In this document: piece after piece, positions 42,565 through 51,080 of the stretch
Layout of the letters: the number at the start of each line of letters is the position of its first letter
Position numbering within the stretch: position 1 is the first letter of the stretch
Source of the DNA: Rhodococcus sp. 06-462-5
Lineage (GTDB): Bacteria; Actinomycetota; Actinomycetes; Mycobacteriales; Mycobacteriaceae
Direction: 5' to 3'
Assembly: GCF_002258315.1 (NCBI RefSeq)
Contig: NZ_NOYD01000054.1
Span: forward strand, 58,539 to 122,538
DNA length: 64,000 nucleotides
Made by a program: the position numbers and the translations under genes
The notes under the pieces: model-generated
What the model saw: the letters and a program-made list of their open reading frames with translations, nothing else
What the model was told of the DNA's origin: nothing
Database searches by the model: none

Positions 42565-44192
42565 CAGAGCCCACCACCTGTGATCGTGTTGATGGGGATT
42601 TGGTTCGGACTGAAACCGCCTGCGTAGAGCTTGCGGAGCAAAGCTGGGGGCAAAGTTCCGTATTCGCCGGTCCCGCCCGGCTTTCCTTCGTAAATTTTGG
42701 TTACTGCGGGCATGGCGTTTTCGCCGGCCTCGATATGGATGACCTCGCTGACGAATCGGACCTGACGCCTCTCGCCGGTGTCGGTAAATTCGTAGTCCGT
42801 CTGCAGCTGAATGATCAGATTGATGTGGTGTGCCACTTGGCGGTAGGCGTACTCGACCGGCACTCCTGCTTCGAGGGCGCAGGTGACGAGGCGGTCGATC
42901 GCGCCGGCGGCATGCTCGGCGTGCGTGGTACTCAGGGAGCCTTTGGCCATCTGCATTGCTTTGAACATGTCGATGATCTCGCCGCCGGCTACCTCTCCGA
43001 CGATGACACGGTCGAGCTGCATTCGCACGAACTGGTAAAGGATGTCGGACAGCGTCGTCGCGCCGCGTAGCGCTCCGGTCAGCTCGTTTCGTTCGCCGCC
43101 GCCGGTGATTGCCTCGGCTGCAACAACATACGGTCTGCGACCGTCGAGTTTGTCGAGGAACAGTTCGTACTCTGTCTCTGCTGTGCCGATCCGTGTTTGC
43201 AGGGGAAGGCAGTTGGCGAGCGCACGAAGGTTGGTTGTTTTACCTGATCCCATGGGCCCGGAGATCACGATGGAGGCACCACCGATGACTGCGGCGCTGA
43301 GGATCTCGGACAACAGTTGGGGCATAACACCCATTTCGACCATCTTGTCGATGGTCACATCCTTGTGGCGGTGCATGCGGATGGCGATACTGGGATGGCG
43401 GACCGAGTAGCCCATCGCGGACAAGCGGATGTCGCCGGGCAGATTGAGGCGGAGGTTGGGGTTGACCTGCGAGAACGGTCGTCCACCACCGGGTGCGCGC
43501 TGCGCGAGGTTGGTGAGCCAGTCGTAGAGCTCTTCGTCGCTGTCCGCGATCGGCGGTCGTGCCTGCAGACTCCCGTCGGGGTACATCACAATGACGCTGT
43601 CGCCGTTGATGAGGATGTTCTCGACGTTCGGGTCGTCGACGAGCGGCTGAAGTGGGCCGAGTCCGAACAGCGTGTCGAAGACCGCTTTGACCAGCGTCTG
43701 TTCCTCTTGGACGCTCAGCTGTTCGTGACCGGTGTCGATCGCGGACTGCACTTCTTTGCTGACGAGATCTATGACGATCTGCCTGCCCGACTCACGCTCC
43801 TCGTCCGGGGTCATGGCAGTGACGCCCAGCTCAGGGTTGAGGGCCTGATCTGCTCGTTGGGTCTTACGGAGAGAGAGGATTTCGGATGCTTCTTTGGTCA
43901 GTTGCTTGACCAATTGGTGGTTGGTCCTCGCGACGTCCGACCGCTCAGCTGGAAATGGTGATGGCGATGTGAACGGGACCGTCTCGAGTCGCTCGGGTTC
44001 CGGGTGGGAGTGGCGACCGTCCTTGCCGGCTGCGGCGAGCAGACCTGCAGATGAGGAGCCGTATTGCCCGCTCCTGTAACGAGTTATCTCGTTGTCGCCA
44101 TCGTCGAGGATGATCGGATCGGCGGCAAACATCGGTAGGTCGGGTAGGGCTGGTCGCTCGTCGTAGTCGAAGTCGGGGGCGTTGTTGGTCAT
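42564..44192 (-). CDS. tadA: TadA/CpaF secretion ATPase
   Basis: A 542-residue VirB11-like ATPase: Walker A ISGPMGSGKTTNLRALANCLP, Asp box ETEYELFLDKL, Walker B RVIVGEVAGGEIIDMFKAMQMAKGSLSTTHAEHA with the His box, and a late SEVIHIE segment. It powers Flp pilus assembly. The ATG at 44192 has AGGGAGA upstream; the extra upstream open frame is antisense-like. The N-terminal ~90 residues are an unusual Asp/Tyr-rich extension. Confidence 0.95.
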   Translation of the reverse strand: MTNNAPDFDYDERPALPDLPMFAADPIILDDGDNEITRYRSGQYGSSSAGLLAAAGKDGRHSHPEPERLETVPFTSPSPFPAERSDVARTNHQLVKQLTKEASEILSLRKTQRADQALNPELGVTAMTPDEERESGRQIVIDLVSKEVQSAIDTGHEQLSVQEEQTLVKAVFDTLFGLGPLQPLVDDPNVENILINGDSVIVMYPDGSLQARPPIADSDEELYDWLTNLAQRAPGGGRPFSQVNPNLRLNLPGDIRLSAMGYSVRHPSIAIRMHRHKDVTIDKMVEMGVMPQLLSEILSAAVIGGASIVISGPMGSGKTTNLRALANCLPLQTRIGTAETEYELFLDKLDGRRPYVVAAEAITGGGERNELTGALRGATTLSDILYQFVRMQLDRVIVGEVAGGEIIDMFKAMQMAKGSLSTTHAEHAAGAIDRLVTCALEAGVPVEYAYRQVAHHINLIIQLQTDYEFTDTGERRQVRFVSEVIHIEAGENAMPAVTKIYEGKPGGTGEYGTLPPALLRKLYAGGFSPNQIPINTITGGGL

Positions 44193-44224
44193 GCGGGTGT
44201 TCTCCCTTTGGCCTTGTCGGCTCG

Positions 44225-45049
44225 TTACGCGGGCTGTGAGCTGTATGGCGAGTTGGCGATCCATACGGGCTGGTGCGTTTCGTGGAAGCGCTCGATCTTT
44301 TGCCAGGTTCCGTCGATTGCGCGTAGATAGCTTGATCGACGTCGCCGCCAATTACTGAGCGAGGCACCTTCGGAAAAAACTTGCGCGTGTACCGGTGATT
44401 CGGGAAGGACTGCGATGACGTCGAGGCCGGTCGCCGCGGCGGTCTCGGCTGCGCTGTAGGGCTCGGTACCCCTGACAATGAGGCCGATGCTGGCCGGCGA
44501 CTTCGTATTCTCCAGATGCTGCTGTAGTGGGCCCAAGCCAGCACGAACCGCTGCCACTGCGGTCCTGGTCGGTCTGAGCATTATGGCGATAACGTCACTG
44601 TGACGGATCAGGTCTTGATGTCCGGACCGTAGATTGAGGCGACCGGCGTCGACGAGCAGGTCACCGCCGCCCTGTTTCGACAACAACGCCAGATGTGCCC
44701 CCAACGGGCCCCACGTCGACTTCATCGATTCCGTTTGAGCTGCATTGACCAGGCCGGGGACGAACCATCCTTGCGCCTTGGTCGGCTCCTCTGGATCGAA
44801 CGGCCCGATTCTAACTATTTGGTGCTGGAAGGCTGGGCCTATTCGGCCGTGCCTGTTCGGCTCGACCAGTTGGATGATCGATCGGTCGTGCCGGCGGCGC
44901 GCGTGAAAGTACCCGGCCAGCGTCGGGGACGATCCGATCGGATCGGCCTCGATGTACAGCAGCTTGCGGGAGTCTGCGGTGAGAGCGATGCCCAGGCCGG
45001 TCGTCGAGACGCCTGGCGAGCCGGAGATCGAGGTCAGGGTGACGAGCAT
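44225..45049 (-). CDS. TadZ/CpaE-like ATPase
   Basis: A 274-residue MinD/ParA-type protein: LVTLTSISGSPGVSTTGLGIALTADSRKLLYIEADPIGSSPTLAGY with a deviant Walker A in which the usual Lys is replaced (SGSPGVSTT). TadZ proteins localise the Tad machine to the cell pole and often have degenerate P-loops, so it probably binds but may not hydrolyse nucleotide. Placed between the SAF-domain gene and tadA. Confidence 0.82.
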   Translation of the reverse strand: MLVTLTSISGSPGVSTTGLGIALTADSRKLLYIEADPIGSSPTLAGYFHARRRHDRSIIQLVEPNRHGRIGPAFQHQIVRIGPFDPEEPTKAQGWFVPGLVNAAQTESMKSTWGPLGAHLALLSKQGGGDLLVDAGRLNLRSGHQDLIRHSDVIAIMLRPTRTAVAAVRAGLGPLQQHLENTKSPASIGLIVRGTEPYSAAETAAATGLDVIAVLPESPVHAQVFSEGASLSNWRRRRSSYLRAIDGTWQKIERFHETHQPVWIANSPYSSQPA

Positions 45050-45052
45050 GGC

Positions 45053-45766
45053 TCAGCGCTCCCGGGAGTCGAGGACGATGGCGACGCGGTTGGTGGCGGC
45101 TCGGGCGGCGATCCAGCTGGCCTCGTCTTTCTTGACCAGAACGTCCACTGTCGTCTGTCCGGTCTCGGGGATGTCCTTCACGGCAACGACCTGTGCGTTC
45201 GCGGTGACCGGACCCTGCACCGGGGAATCGTCTTGATCTCGGGGAGTGTCGACGATCCGGACGTTGTCGCCTGCGAGCAGTGGCTCTGCGGGAAGTTTGC
45301 CGATTGCGACGGTGATGCCGACCAAAGTGTTGTCCCCGCTGGGGATTACGGCGTTGGTGAACGACGATGGGTTCAGTGCCGATCCGCTCAGGAGCGGAAC
45401 TGCTGCGCTCTGGCCCACGACCGATGCTTTGTCTGTGGCAGGAACGGTCGCGATGGTCGCATCGCTGTTGACCTCTGCGGTTTTGAGGTCGTCGGTGGTG
45501 ATCGTCTCCCCCTGTGGCACGTCGCGGGCGAGCACCAGAATTGTCGTGGTGGCGCGCATGGCGTTCACCAAAAAGACCGCTCCTACGATTGCGACGGTCA
45601 TCAAGGCGACTCCCGCGATCCAGTACGACCGTCGACGGCGCACTTTGGTGGTGGATACGACTTCGGTGAAGTCATGGCCCGGCTTAGGAGATGCCTCTCT
45701 TGCGCTGCGCGGCTCCCCCACTGTGGCGGTCGATGTCTTTTCTTTGAGATTGCCGAACATGGGCAT
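45053..45766 (-). CDS. SAF-domain pilus assembly protein (CpaB/RcpC-like)
   Basis: A 237-residue single-pass protein: a cytoplasmic N-terminus, one TM helix (YWIAGVALMTVAIVGAVFLVNAM), then the SAF domain (TTTILVLARDVPQGETITTDDLKTAEVN...GQSAAVPLLSGSALNPSSF). RcpC/CpaB proteins stabilise the secretin or wall-spanning channel; in actinobacteria without an outer membrane their role is unclear. The gene starts 3 bp after the previous stop. Confidence 0.82.
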   Translation of the reverse strand: MPMFGNLKEKTSTATVGEPRSAREASPKPGHDFTEVVSTTKVRRRRSYWIAGVALMTVAIVGAVFLVNAMRATTTILVLARDVPQGETITTDDLKTAEVNSDATIATVPATDKASVVGQSAAVPLLSGSALNPSSFTNAVIPSGDNTLVGITVAIGKLPAEPLLAGDNVRIVDTPRDQDDSPVQGPVTANAQVVAVKDIPETGQTTVDVLVKKDEASWIAARAATNRVAIVLDSRER

Positions 45767-45769
45767 AGC

Positions 45770-46330
45770 TCAGTCACTTTCCGTTTGTGTCGTGGCGTCG
45801 AGGCCGAGATGTGCTTTGAGGGCAGTTCCGATGAGGTGGCTGCGGGAACGGGCCTTGAACTGGTCTTTCAGTTGATCGATGATCACCCAGTCATCGGCGT
45901 ACAACCCGACCGTGACTCCCTTCTTCTCCGCCTTACCCTCAGACGGCTTCCCACCTACTCCCCTGGCGCGGAACAGACCTCCGCCGACCTTGCCTCCCGG
46001 AAACAGAAGGCTTTCGAGATCGCTGTGGACATCCTCGATAGCAGTGATGACCACCTCGCCGTGGGTTCTCCCTGTCCGTTTGCTCTCCTTCGCCAGACCG
46101 TGTGCAACCCCGACAGCAAGATGAACCGTCGACGGCACAATCGTGTCGTCGTGCCCCAATTCAGCTGCACCAGAGGATGTCTCCTCCTCGTTTGAACTCA
46201 ACTGCACCACCTCCGCTGACATAGCACTTATCGATCCGGCCGGCGGCGGTGGCATGAAGGCTGCCCCGAGCGACTGTCGCGCAGGCGGAGATGTCGGCAC
46301 GTTCGCACTCTCAGCGCTGTCGGTCCTCAC
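45770..46330 (-). CDS. RHH-type DNA-binding protein heading the Tad operon
   Basis: A 186-residue protein. A disordered Ser/Pro/Glu-rich N-terminus is followed by a mid-region (VHLAVGVAHGLAKESKRTGRTHGEVVITAIEDVHSDLESLL) and a C-terminal strand-helix-helix (GVTVGLYADDWVIIDQLKDQFKARSRSHLIGTALKAHLGL), which fits ribbon-helix-helix DNA-binding proteins. As first gene of the pilus operon it may regulate it. GTG start at 46330. The two-domain RHH layout resembles the ParB protein at 49507. Confidence 0.6.
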   Translation of the reverse strand: MRTDSAESANVPTSPPARQSLGAAFMPPPPAGSISAMSAEVVQLSSNEEETSSGAAELGHDDTIVPSTVHLAVGVAHGLAKESKRTGRTHGEVVITAIEDVHSDLESLLFPGGKVGGGLFRARGVGGKPSEGKAEKKGVTVGLYADDWVIIDQLKDQFKARSRSHLIGTALKAHLGLDATTQTESD

Positions 46331-47019
46331 TCACGATCCTTCCGATGTCCCCGTGTACCTGAGTCGCAGGCTTGAGTGCGACGTACGAGATATACCGGGT
46401 CTCCCGGACACCGCGAACAGCGTCGATCCGAACCGAACCCTGCAAAACGAACCCCGTGTTCGTCCCGCAAGAGGACCCCATCCCCTCCCCACCAGGACAA
46501 AGGCTATCTCCACCTCAACAACAGTGGTGATCAACACGCGGTACATAACATTTCAGTAACAAGGTAGTCGATCGCGCACTCGTTCAGTTCCGAAGCAAAC
46601 GCGGCGCGGCACCGACCCCTGACGGTCCGTGCCGCAAGCAATGTCCTCTGCAACTTCTACGGGCCGTTGACTGACTCTCAACCGAACTGCACTCGGCGCT
46701 GCCTCTTGACTCCAAGACAAGTTGGATTATGATCACTGCCACGTGATCACAACACGATTTTGTTATCGTTTGACACTCATGTCGGACTGATGTGGTTCTC
46801 GTGACTCAGTGCTATTTGATTTGATGGCTTTCATGTGTGTCCACAATCTGCCGCCAATGTTTCTTCAACGCAGCGTCGTTCACCGACGATCTTGAACCGA
46901 TCGCCATGCAGAGCTCACCAGGAAAACCACCACATCTACCTCTTCGGCCGTGGGCACAGTCATAGAACTGATGCCAGAGGGGTGGTGACACACCACCATT
47001 TACCTGCAACCATTGAACG
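46331..47019. other. Intergenic region between the Tad operon and the partition region
   Basis: Contains the promoter region of the leftward Tad operon and a strong promoter/operator at 46706-46749. A 71-codon frame at 46331-46546 and a 76-codon frame at 46812-47042 exist on the minus strand. Both lack good ribosome sites and have mixed codon use, so neither is called. Confidence 0.4.
46706..46749 (+). promoter_or_regulatory. Strong promoter with palindromic operator at the -10
   Basis: Plus strand: -35 TTGACT (46706-46711), 16-bp spacer, -10 TATGAT (46728-46733). The inverted repeat TGATCAC-N6-GTGATCA (46730-46749) overlaps the end of the -10 and the start point. No gene starts for 270 bp downstream, so it may drive a long leader, an RNA, or the gene at 47020. 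Confidence 0.5.
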
Positions 47020-47718
47020 ATGAGCTTCTCCGACACCGCCACCGCGCCAGGCAGCGGCGTCGCAGCCCGAACGCTCGACGACCTACGATGGCACCGCGAG
47101 TTCCATCGTCAGTCCCAGTTTCGCTGGTGGGACACCGAGGCCGCGCTCGTTGCCACCGAATTCACTCGTGGACAGGACCAGTTCCACACAGTGCACGACC
47201 TGGCACAACTGGAGCGATGTCGGCTAGCGCTCGCCGACTACACCACGACCTGCCAGCGAGCCCTGGGCCGCGCCCTCAAACAGTCACAACACGTTCTCGA
47301 CACGCAGAGCTGGACTTTCGCGACTGATGCGCTCCTGCTGTTGCCGTGGACATGCGAGCAGAGCAGCTACCTTGCGACCTGGGCCGACCCGCACGATCCG
47401 ACAGCTCTGAGCAACCCTCAAGTCCGGCGCATTCAACGTTCCTGTGAGCGCATGATGTTCGGAAATCCCCTCATTCTTAGTTGGGAATTGAGCCACCTGT
47501 GGAGCCTCTACCGAGCCGCCGAGACACTGCTCGAAGACACCCTTGTAGATCTCACCGTTGAACTCTCAGAATCAGTCCCTGACGCCACCCTGCTGTGGGC
47601 CACCCAAATGGCGTCGAAGATCGGTCTGGAACAACGGATAGCCGAACAGCGAACGACCCGCGGAGAGCCTGGCGATCCCCGCCGCCGACTGCGTCAGAGC
47701 TATTCGGATCTACGCTGA
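47020..47718 (+). CDS. Hypothetical protein upstream of the partition array
   Basis: A 232-residue soluble, Trp- and Leu-rich, mostly helical protein (LRWHREFHRQSQFRWWDTEAALVATEFTRG, LLLLPWTCEQSSYLATWADPHDP, ILSWELSHLWSLYRAAETLLEDTLVDLTVELSE). No known family. It lies between the regulated promoter at 46.7 kb and the 12-bp repeat array, without close downstream neighbour; possibly a maintenance function. Confidence 0.6.
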   Translation: MSFSDTATAPGSGVAARTLDDLRWHREFHRQSQFRWWDTEAALVATEFTRGQDQFHTVHDLAQLERCRLALADYTTTCQRALGRALKQSQHVLDTQSWTFATDALLLLPWTCEQSSYLATWADPHDPTALSNPQVRRIQRSCERMMFGNPLILSWELSHLWSLYRAAETLLEDTLVDLTVELSESVPDATLLWATQMASKIGLEQRIAEQRTTRGEPGDPRRRLRQSYSDLR

Positions 47719-47777
47719 TTGGAACGCGAACAGTCCCCCGTTGACCTGGCGTCTTATGTGAAATTCGTGCCAGGCTC

Positions 47778-48481
47778 GCGTCGAACTACGTAGCAATCCT
47801 CGCACTCCCCTACCGATACCTCTCCCCTCAACACTTCGCTTGAGCCTTCGCGAAGCCAGCAGAGCCTGCGGATTGGGAGTCGCGGCCATGATCGCAGCTC
47901 GAATCGCACGCTGATTCGCACATATCGACGCTTTGTTGATCCGACATAACTACCCACTCTCGATCCCGTTCATCATCCCAGTGCTCTGCTCCCCTACCTC
48001 CGTTACCGTCTACCGGGCAATCATCCCAACACAATGGGCGTAGCACTTCGTAGTACTCCTCGCGCAGTAAAGCGTTGGTTTCATCGCGTACTAAACCGCG
48101 TGTTTGAGGGCGTACAAATACGCTTGTTACACCGTTGGTTAATACGCGTAATACTACGCATGCAATACCGGGTAGAACTCCGCACGTCAACACGCGGGTT
48201 AAATACCGTTTTGGTCAGCACATCAATGCCCGTGTTTCTTCACGTGTTAACAAGGGTGTTGATATGCGACTTAACGTGCGTATTGGTACGCTGTTACTAG
48301 GGCGCAGCACTACATGTTTTATTGCGCGTGTTTTGCCGCGTAAGAGTGCGAGCATTGATACGCATGGTGTTACGCGACTTAGACCGTGTTGACTGACGTG
48401 CGTGACTGGGCGTACTCTCGCGCACACAACCACGCACGACAACCTGCGCATCCGCCCGCACAAGAGCGTGCGGGACAAGTC
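47778..48481. repeat. Array of degenerate 12-bp repeats, probable centromere
   Basis: From 47882 to 48481 the sequence divides into 50 consecutive 12-bp units in one phase, e.g. GCGTACTAAACC, GCGTGTTTGAGG, GCGTACAAATAC, GTTGGTTAATAC. By hand count 39 of 50 begin with G, 38 have C second and 39 end with C. The best part (48038-48421) gives GCGTRNTNANAC, so unit joints form ACGCGT-like steps. Seven more units in a shifted phase lie at 47778-47861. No gene is credible here; every frame shows a 4-residue periodicity. It sits directly before parA/parB, where a centromere is expected. Confidence 0.75.
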
Positions 48482-48595
48482 GAGCCGCTCGCACGTACCG
48501 ATTCGGCACCGTGAACGCCTCCCGGTCACGCTTCTCCACGGCAGCGCTCGAATAGATGCACGCGGATCCAGGACTCTGGAAGGAAGGTTCTATCG

Positions 48596-49510
48596 ATGGC
48601 AATATCAAATTCCCTCGCAGTCACCCAAGGTAAAGGGGGAGTGGGCAAGACGACGGTTGTTGCCAACCTCGCAGGCCTGTTCGCCGCTGCCGGCTACCGT
48701 GTTCTCGTCGGGGAGTTCGACCCTCAGGGCAACCTGGCCCGCGATTTCGGTTACGAAAAGCAGTCCGGTGAAGAACTTCTGATGTCGTTGATGTCAGGCG
48801 GACAACCCCCGATCATCAAAGACGTCCGACCCGGTCTAGACGTCATTCCCGCTGGTCCTGCGCTCGTCGACGTTGCTGGCATGATGCTCTCCAGGCTCAG
48901 CCGCGGGGGCGAATCGCTGGGGCAGATCCTCCACAAAGTCCTTGCCCCGATCGTTCCCGACTACGACATTGTTCTCTTCGATACCCCGCCAGGCGACGTG
49001 ATCATCGGTGATGCGGTGCTGTACTGCACGTCGTCCGTTCTCATCCCTACTCGCGCCGACGATGGCAGCCTCGACGGCCTCGACCGCGTCGCCGAGCGCT
49101 TCGCGCGTGCCCGGGAGCACAATCCGCAACTGAGATTGGCTGGCATGCTTCTGTTTGCGGTCGGCAGTAGGTCACAACGGCTCCAGGACCAGGTGAGGGA
49201 AAGTATTACGCAAGCCATTCCTGACACCATTGCCCCCATCTTCGGCACGACAATCCGCTACATGGAGAGCGCCGCTGCCGACGCGCGGCGGCATGGGCTC
49301 CTAGCTCACGAACTCGAAGGCGCTACTGCTAGCGCAAAGAAGGCTCGGTTGAAAGCGCTGAGGGACAAGGTGAAACCACCCAGCCTTCTGCTCTCTCGGG
49401 ATGCAACCGGGTTGGCGGATGACTACGAGGCCCTAGCAGCTGAGGTCTTGCAACGCTTGGCCGAGCTTGCTGCCGAAGCCGATCACGCAGAAGAGGTAGC
49501 ACCCGCATGA
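48596..49510 (+). CDS. parA: ParA-type plasmid partition ATPase
   Basis: A 304-residue Walker-type ATPase: LAVTQGKGGVGKTTVVANLAGLFAAAGYRVLVGEFDPQGNLARDFGY (deviant Walker A KGGVGKTT and the A' DPQGN box), then IVLFDTPPGD (Walker B). It forms ATP-dependent DNA-bound patches that move plasmid copies. It lacks a long N-terminal HTH, as in type Ib systems, whose partner is an RHH protein; that matches the next gene. ATG at 48596 has GGAAGG upstream. parB overlaps its stop by 4 bp. Confidence 0.93.
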   Translation: MAISNSLAVTQGKGGVGKTTVVANLAGLFAAAGYRVLVGEFDPQGNLARDFGYEKQSGEELLMSLMSGGQPPIIKDVRPGLDVIPAGPALVDVAGMMLSRLSRGGESLGQILHKVLAPIVPDYDIVLFDTPPGDVIIGDAVLYCTSSVLIPTRADDGSLDGLDRVAERFARAREHNPQLRLAGMLLFAVGSRSQRLQDQVRESITQAIPDTIAPIFGTTIRYMESAAADARRHGLLAHELEGATASAKKARLKALRDKVKPPSLLLSRDATGLADDYEALAAEVLQRLAELAAEADHAEEVAPA

Positions 49511-50226
49511 GCACCACTGATCGCAAGAAGCGACCCAGCCTGGCGGACCAATTCGACAAGCCCGCTCCCCGTGGATCTGGCCTCGCCAACATTTTCCCTC
49601 GCAATGGAACGGGTTCCCTCGCCAGGCCTGCCGCAGTGGAACCACGCTCGACCGACGTGGCTGCCGAAAGAGCCGTCGACGAGCCGCACGTACAGGCTCC
49701 GGACGTGACATCTGCACCGGATGCTCCTGCAGCACCTGCACCAGAGCCTCCGACCGAGGTTGCTACATCTGCCTCGCCCTCCGGGGGCAGCACTGCCGCA
49801 ACCGAGGACGTAGCCACCACACCCGAAACCGGGGCCGACACCGCTACAGCGGAGCCGTTGGCTGCGATTGTCGGTGATGAAGATGTGCGCCCGATCGCGG
49901 TCTACGTTCCCGCGACGGTCAAAGAGGCCTGGAAGACGCGATCTCAGCGGGAGAAGAAGTCCTACGGCGAGATCGTCGAGGATGCCTTCGCCGCGCACAC
50001 CCCGGAAACCTTGGTTCGCCTCTTCGCCCCTCGCGCCGTCGAATCGCCACGCGGTGGCATGCCGCGTCTGGCCCGCCCGAAGGTCGCGAGCGGGGGAGTG
50101 GAGGTGCGTCCACATCTGTGGGTAGCCCAGACCCGATGGATAGACGAGCAGGTAGAAGCAAGTCCGCTCATCCCCTCACGAAGCGCGCTGATTGCTGCGG
50201 TCGTTGAGGACTATCTGATCTCTTGA
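49507..50226 (+). CDS. Centromere-binding protein with two ribbon-helix-helix-like domains (ParB role)
   Basis: A 239-residue protein. Residues 1-110 are a disordered, Ala/Pro/Thr/Glu-rich N-terminus that starts STTDRKKRPSLADQFDKPAPRGSGLANIF, possibly the ParA-contact peptide. Two RHH-like units follow: RPIAVYVPATVKEAWKTRSQREKKSYGEIVEDAFAAH and VEVRPHLWVAQTRWIDEQVEASPLIPSRSALIAAVVEDYL. RHH proteins bind short tandem repeats, which fits the 12-bp array upstream of parA. ATG overlaps the parA stop; a strong terminator follows. Confidence 0.78.
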   Translation: MSTTDRKKRPSLADQFDKPAPRGSGLANIFPRNGTGSLARPAAVEPRSTDVAAERAVDEPHVQAPDVTSAPDAPAAPAPEPPTEVATSASPSGGSTAATEDVATTPETGADTATAEPLAAIVGDEDVRPIAVYVPATVKEAWKTRSQREKKSYGEIVEDAFAAHTPETLVRLFAPRAVESPRGGMPRLARPKVASGGVEVRPHLWVAQTRWIDEQVEASPLIPSRSALIAAVVEDYLIS

Positions 50227-50278
50227 TCCGCCGGGCCAGAGCGTCTTGCTCCTGGCTCCCCACCGTGCTCCCCACCAT

Positions 50279-50308
50279 GCTCCCCACTCCGGTGGGGAGC
50301 GTTTTTTT
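50279..50308 (+). terminator. Rho-independent terminator of parAB
   Basis: GCTCCCCAC (50279-50287), loop TCCG, GTGGGGAGC (50292-50300), then G and seven T (50302-50308). It is 53 bp after the parB stop. Two further direct copies of GCTCCCCAC precede it (about 50255 and 50267), and related GCTCCCC motifs follow near 50333-50350. Confidence 0.92.
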
Positions 50309-50635
50309 GCCTTTGAGCTGCCCTTATCTCCATGCTCCCCATGCTCCCCACATAAAAGAGCCAAGGTCACGCGTATATCGATGAAGGGGCTTGCGCAGCG
50401 GGTCGGTTCGACGAGCTGGGGTGTTCGTCGTGTCCGGTGCCGCAGAGACAATGTCGAGAGATTTCGCCACTTCTGTCACAGAGGTAGATCGAGACGGATC
50501 TACCTGTCATGTGTGGTGCGAGGGCGGGTACGGACGAGGTGCGGAGGAACATGTGAACGTGGCACGACAGGCAGGCGACACACCGGATGTCGCGGCCTCC
50601 CTGTTTCTGTTACCGAATCCGTTTAATGTGATCGC
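50309..50635. other. Gap after the partition operon
   Basis: Contains GCTCCCC repeats (50330-50352) and promoter space for the small gene at 50636. The rightward 126-codon frame here (50246-50626) starts inside the terminator, is Arg/Cys-rich and is rejected. No RNA recognised. Confidence 0.4.
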
Positions 50636-50857
50636 ATGGCTGGAAGCAAACCTGGGAGAGAGTCGAAGGGCCCTCGCATACCCGCAATGGTGCGCACGCC
50701 CGACACGCAGTATGCGCATTACAAAAACGAGGCCGACGCCCTTGGCCTCGACCTCAGCGACTACTACGTCTATGTCATGGCGCTGCACCATGATCTACCC
50801 ATGCCGCATTACATCCAAGATCGAATCGATCCCGCACAGTACAAGCTGGGCGCGTGA
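50636..50857 (+). CDS. Small RHH-like protein
   Basis: A 73-residue protein: basic start (MAGSKPGRESKGPRIPAMV), then RTPDTQYAHYKNEADALGLDLSDYYVYVMALHHDLPMPHYIQDRI. The spacing of YxxEAxxLGLxLSDYxxxxxALHHDLP is like small CopG/RHH or HTH plasmid regulators. Lies between the partition operon and the replication gene and may regulate the latter (inference). Confidence 0.6.
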   Translation: MAGSKPGRESKGPRIPAMVRTPDTQYAHYKNEADALGLDLSDYYVYVMALHHDLPMPHYIQDRIDPAQYKLGA

Positions 50858-50881
50858 TGACCTACCCCTAGACAGTGAAAA

Positions 50882-50914
50882 ACCCCCCTCGTGCTTGGCG
50901 GCGAGAAGGGGGGT
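50882..50914. terminator. Hairpin before the primase gene
   Basis: ACCCCCCT (50882-50889) pairs with AGGGGGGT (50907-50914). The T-run (five T) lies on the minus-strand side, so it would end leftward transcription or, in the rightward direction, act as a weak attenuator before the replication gene. Confidence 0.5.
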
Positions 50915-51080
50915 CTTCCGGATTCACAAGTGAGCGAATCGCTCCGCTCCAACCACCCACCGGGAACAACCACGAACACGACAGGAGGTGTATTGACATC
51001 ATAGCTCAGTACCCCTGCCTCGCCGTGATTTGCGCTCCGAACCCAGCGCGCGTCGTACATCTACGTGTCGGCGGTGAGTC

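Noticed and set aside
46331..46546. 71-codon frame directly ahead of the RHH gene of the Tad operon
   Set aside because: Ends next to the GTG start at 46330, but codon use is atypical (several rare codons) and there is no ribosome site.
46812..47042. 76-codon leftward frame overlapping the start of the 47020 gene
   Set aside because: Looks fairly natural but has mixed codon use, no ribosome site and overlaps the better gene; left uncalled.
47846..47857. CTTCGCGAAG palindrome with a GCTXCGC core, as a possible telomere piece
   Set aside because: It is one unit within the 12-bp array, isolated from other hairpins; chance is a sufficient explanation.
48034..48529. Overlapping frames of 85-104 codons on both strands in the 12-bp array
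   Set aside because: Their proteins only repeat a 4-residue pattern (RVLN, RVFE ...) caused by the 12-bp DNA period; no start signals.
50255..50352. GCTCCCC repeats near the parAB terminator as a CRISPR-like or iteron array
   Set aside because: Only five irregular short copies, two of them forming the terminator stem; no regular spacers.
50246..50626. 126-codon rightward frame after parB
   Set aside because: Starts upstream of, and reads straight through, the parAB terminator and is Arg/Cys-rich, like non-coding frames.
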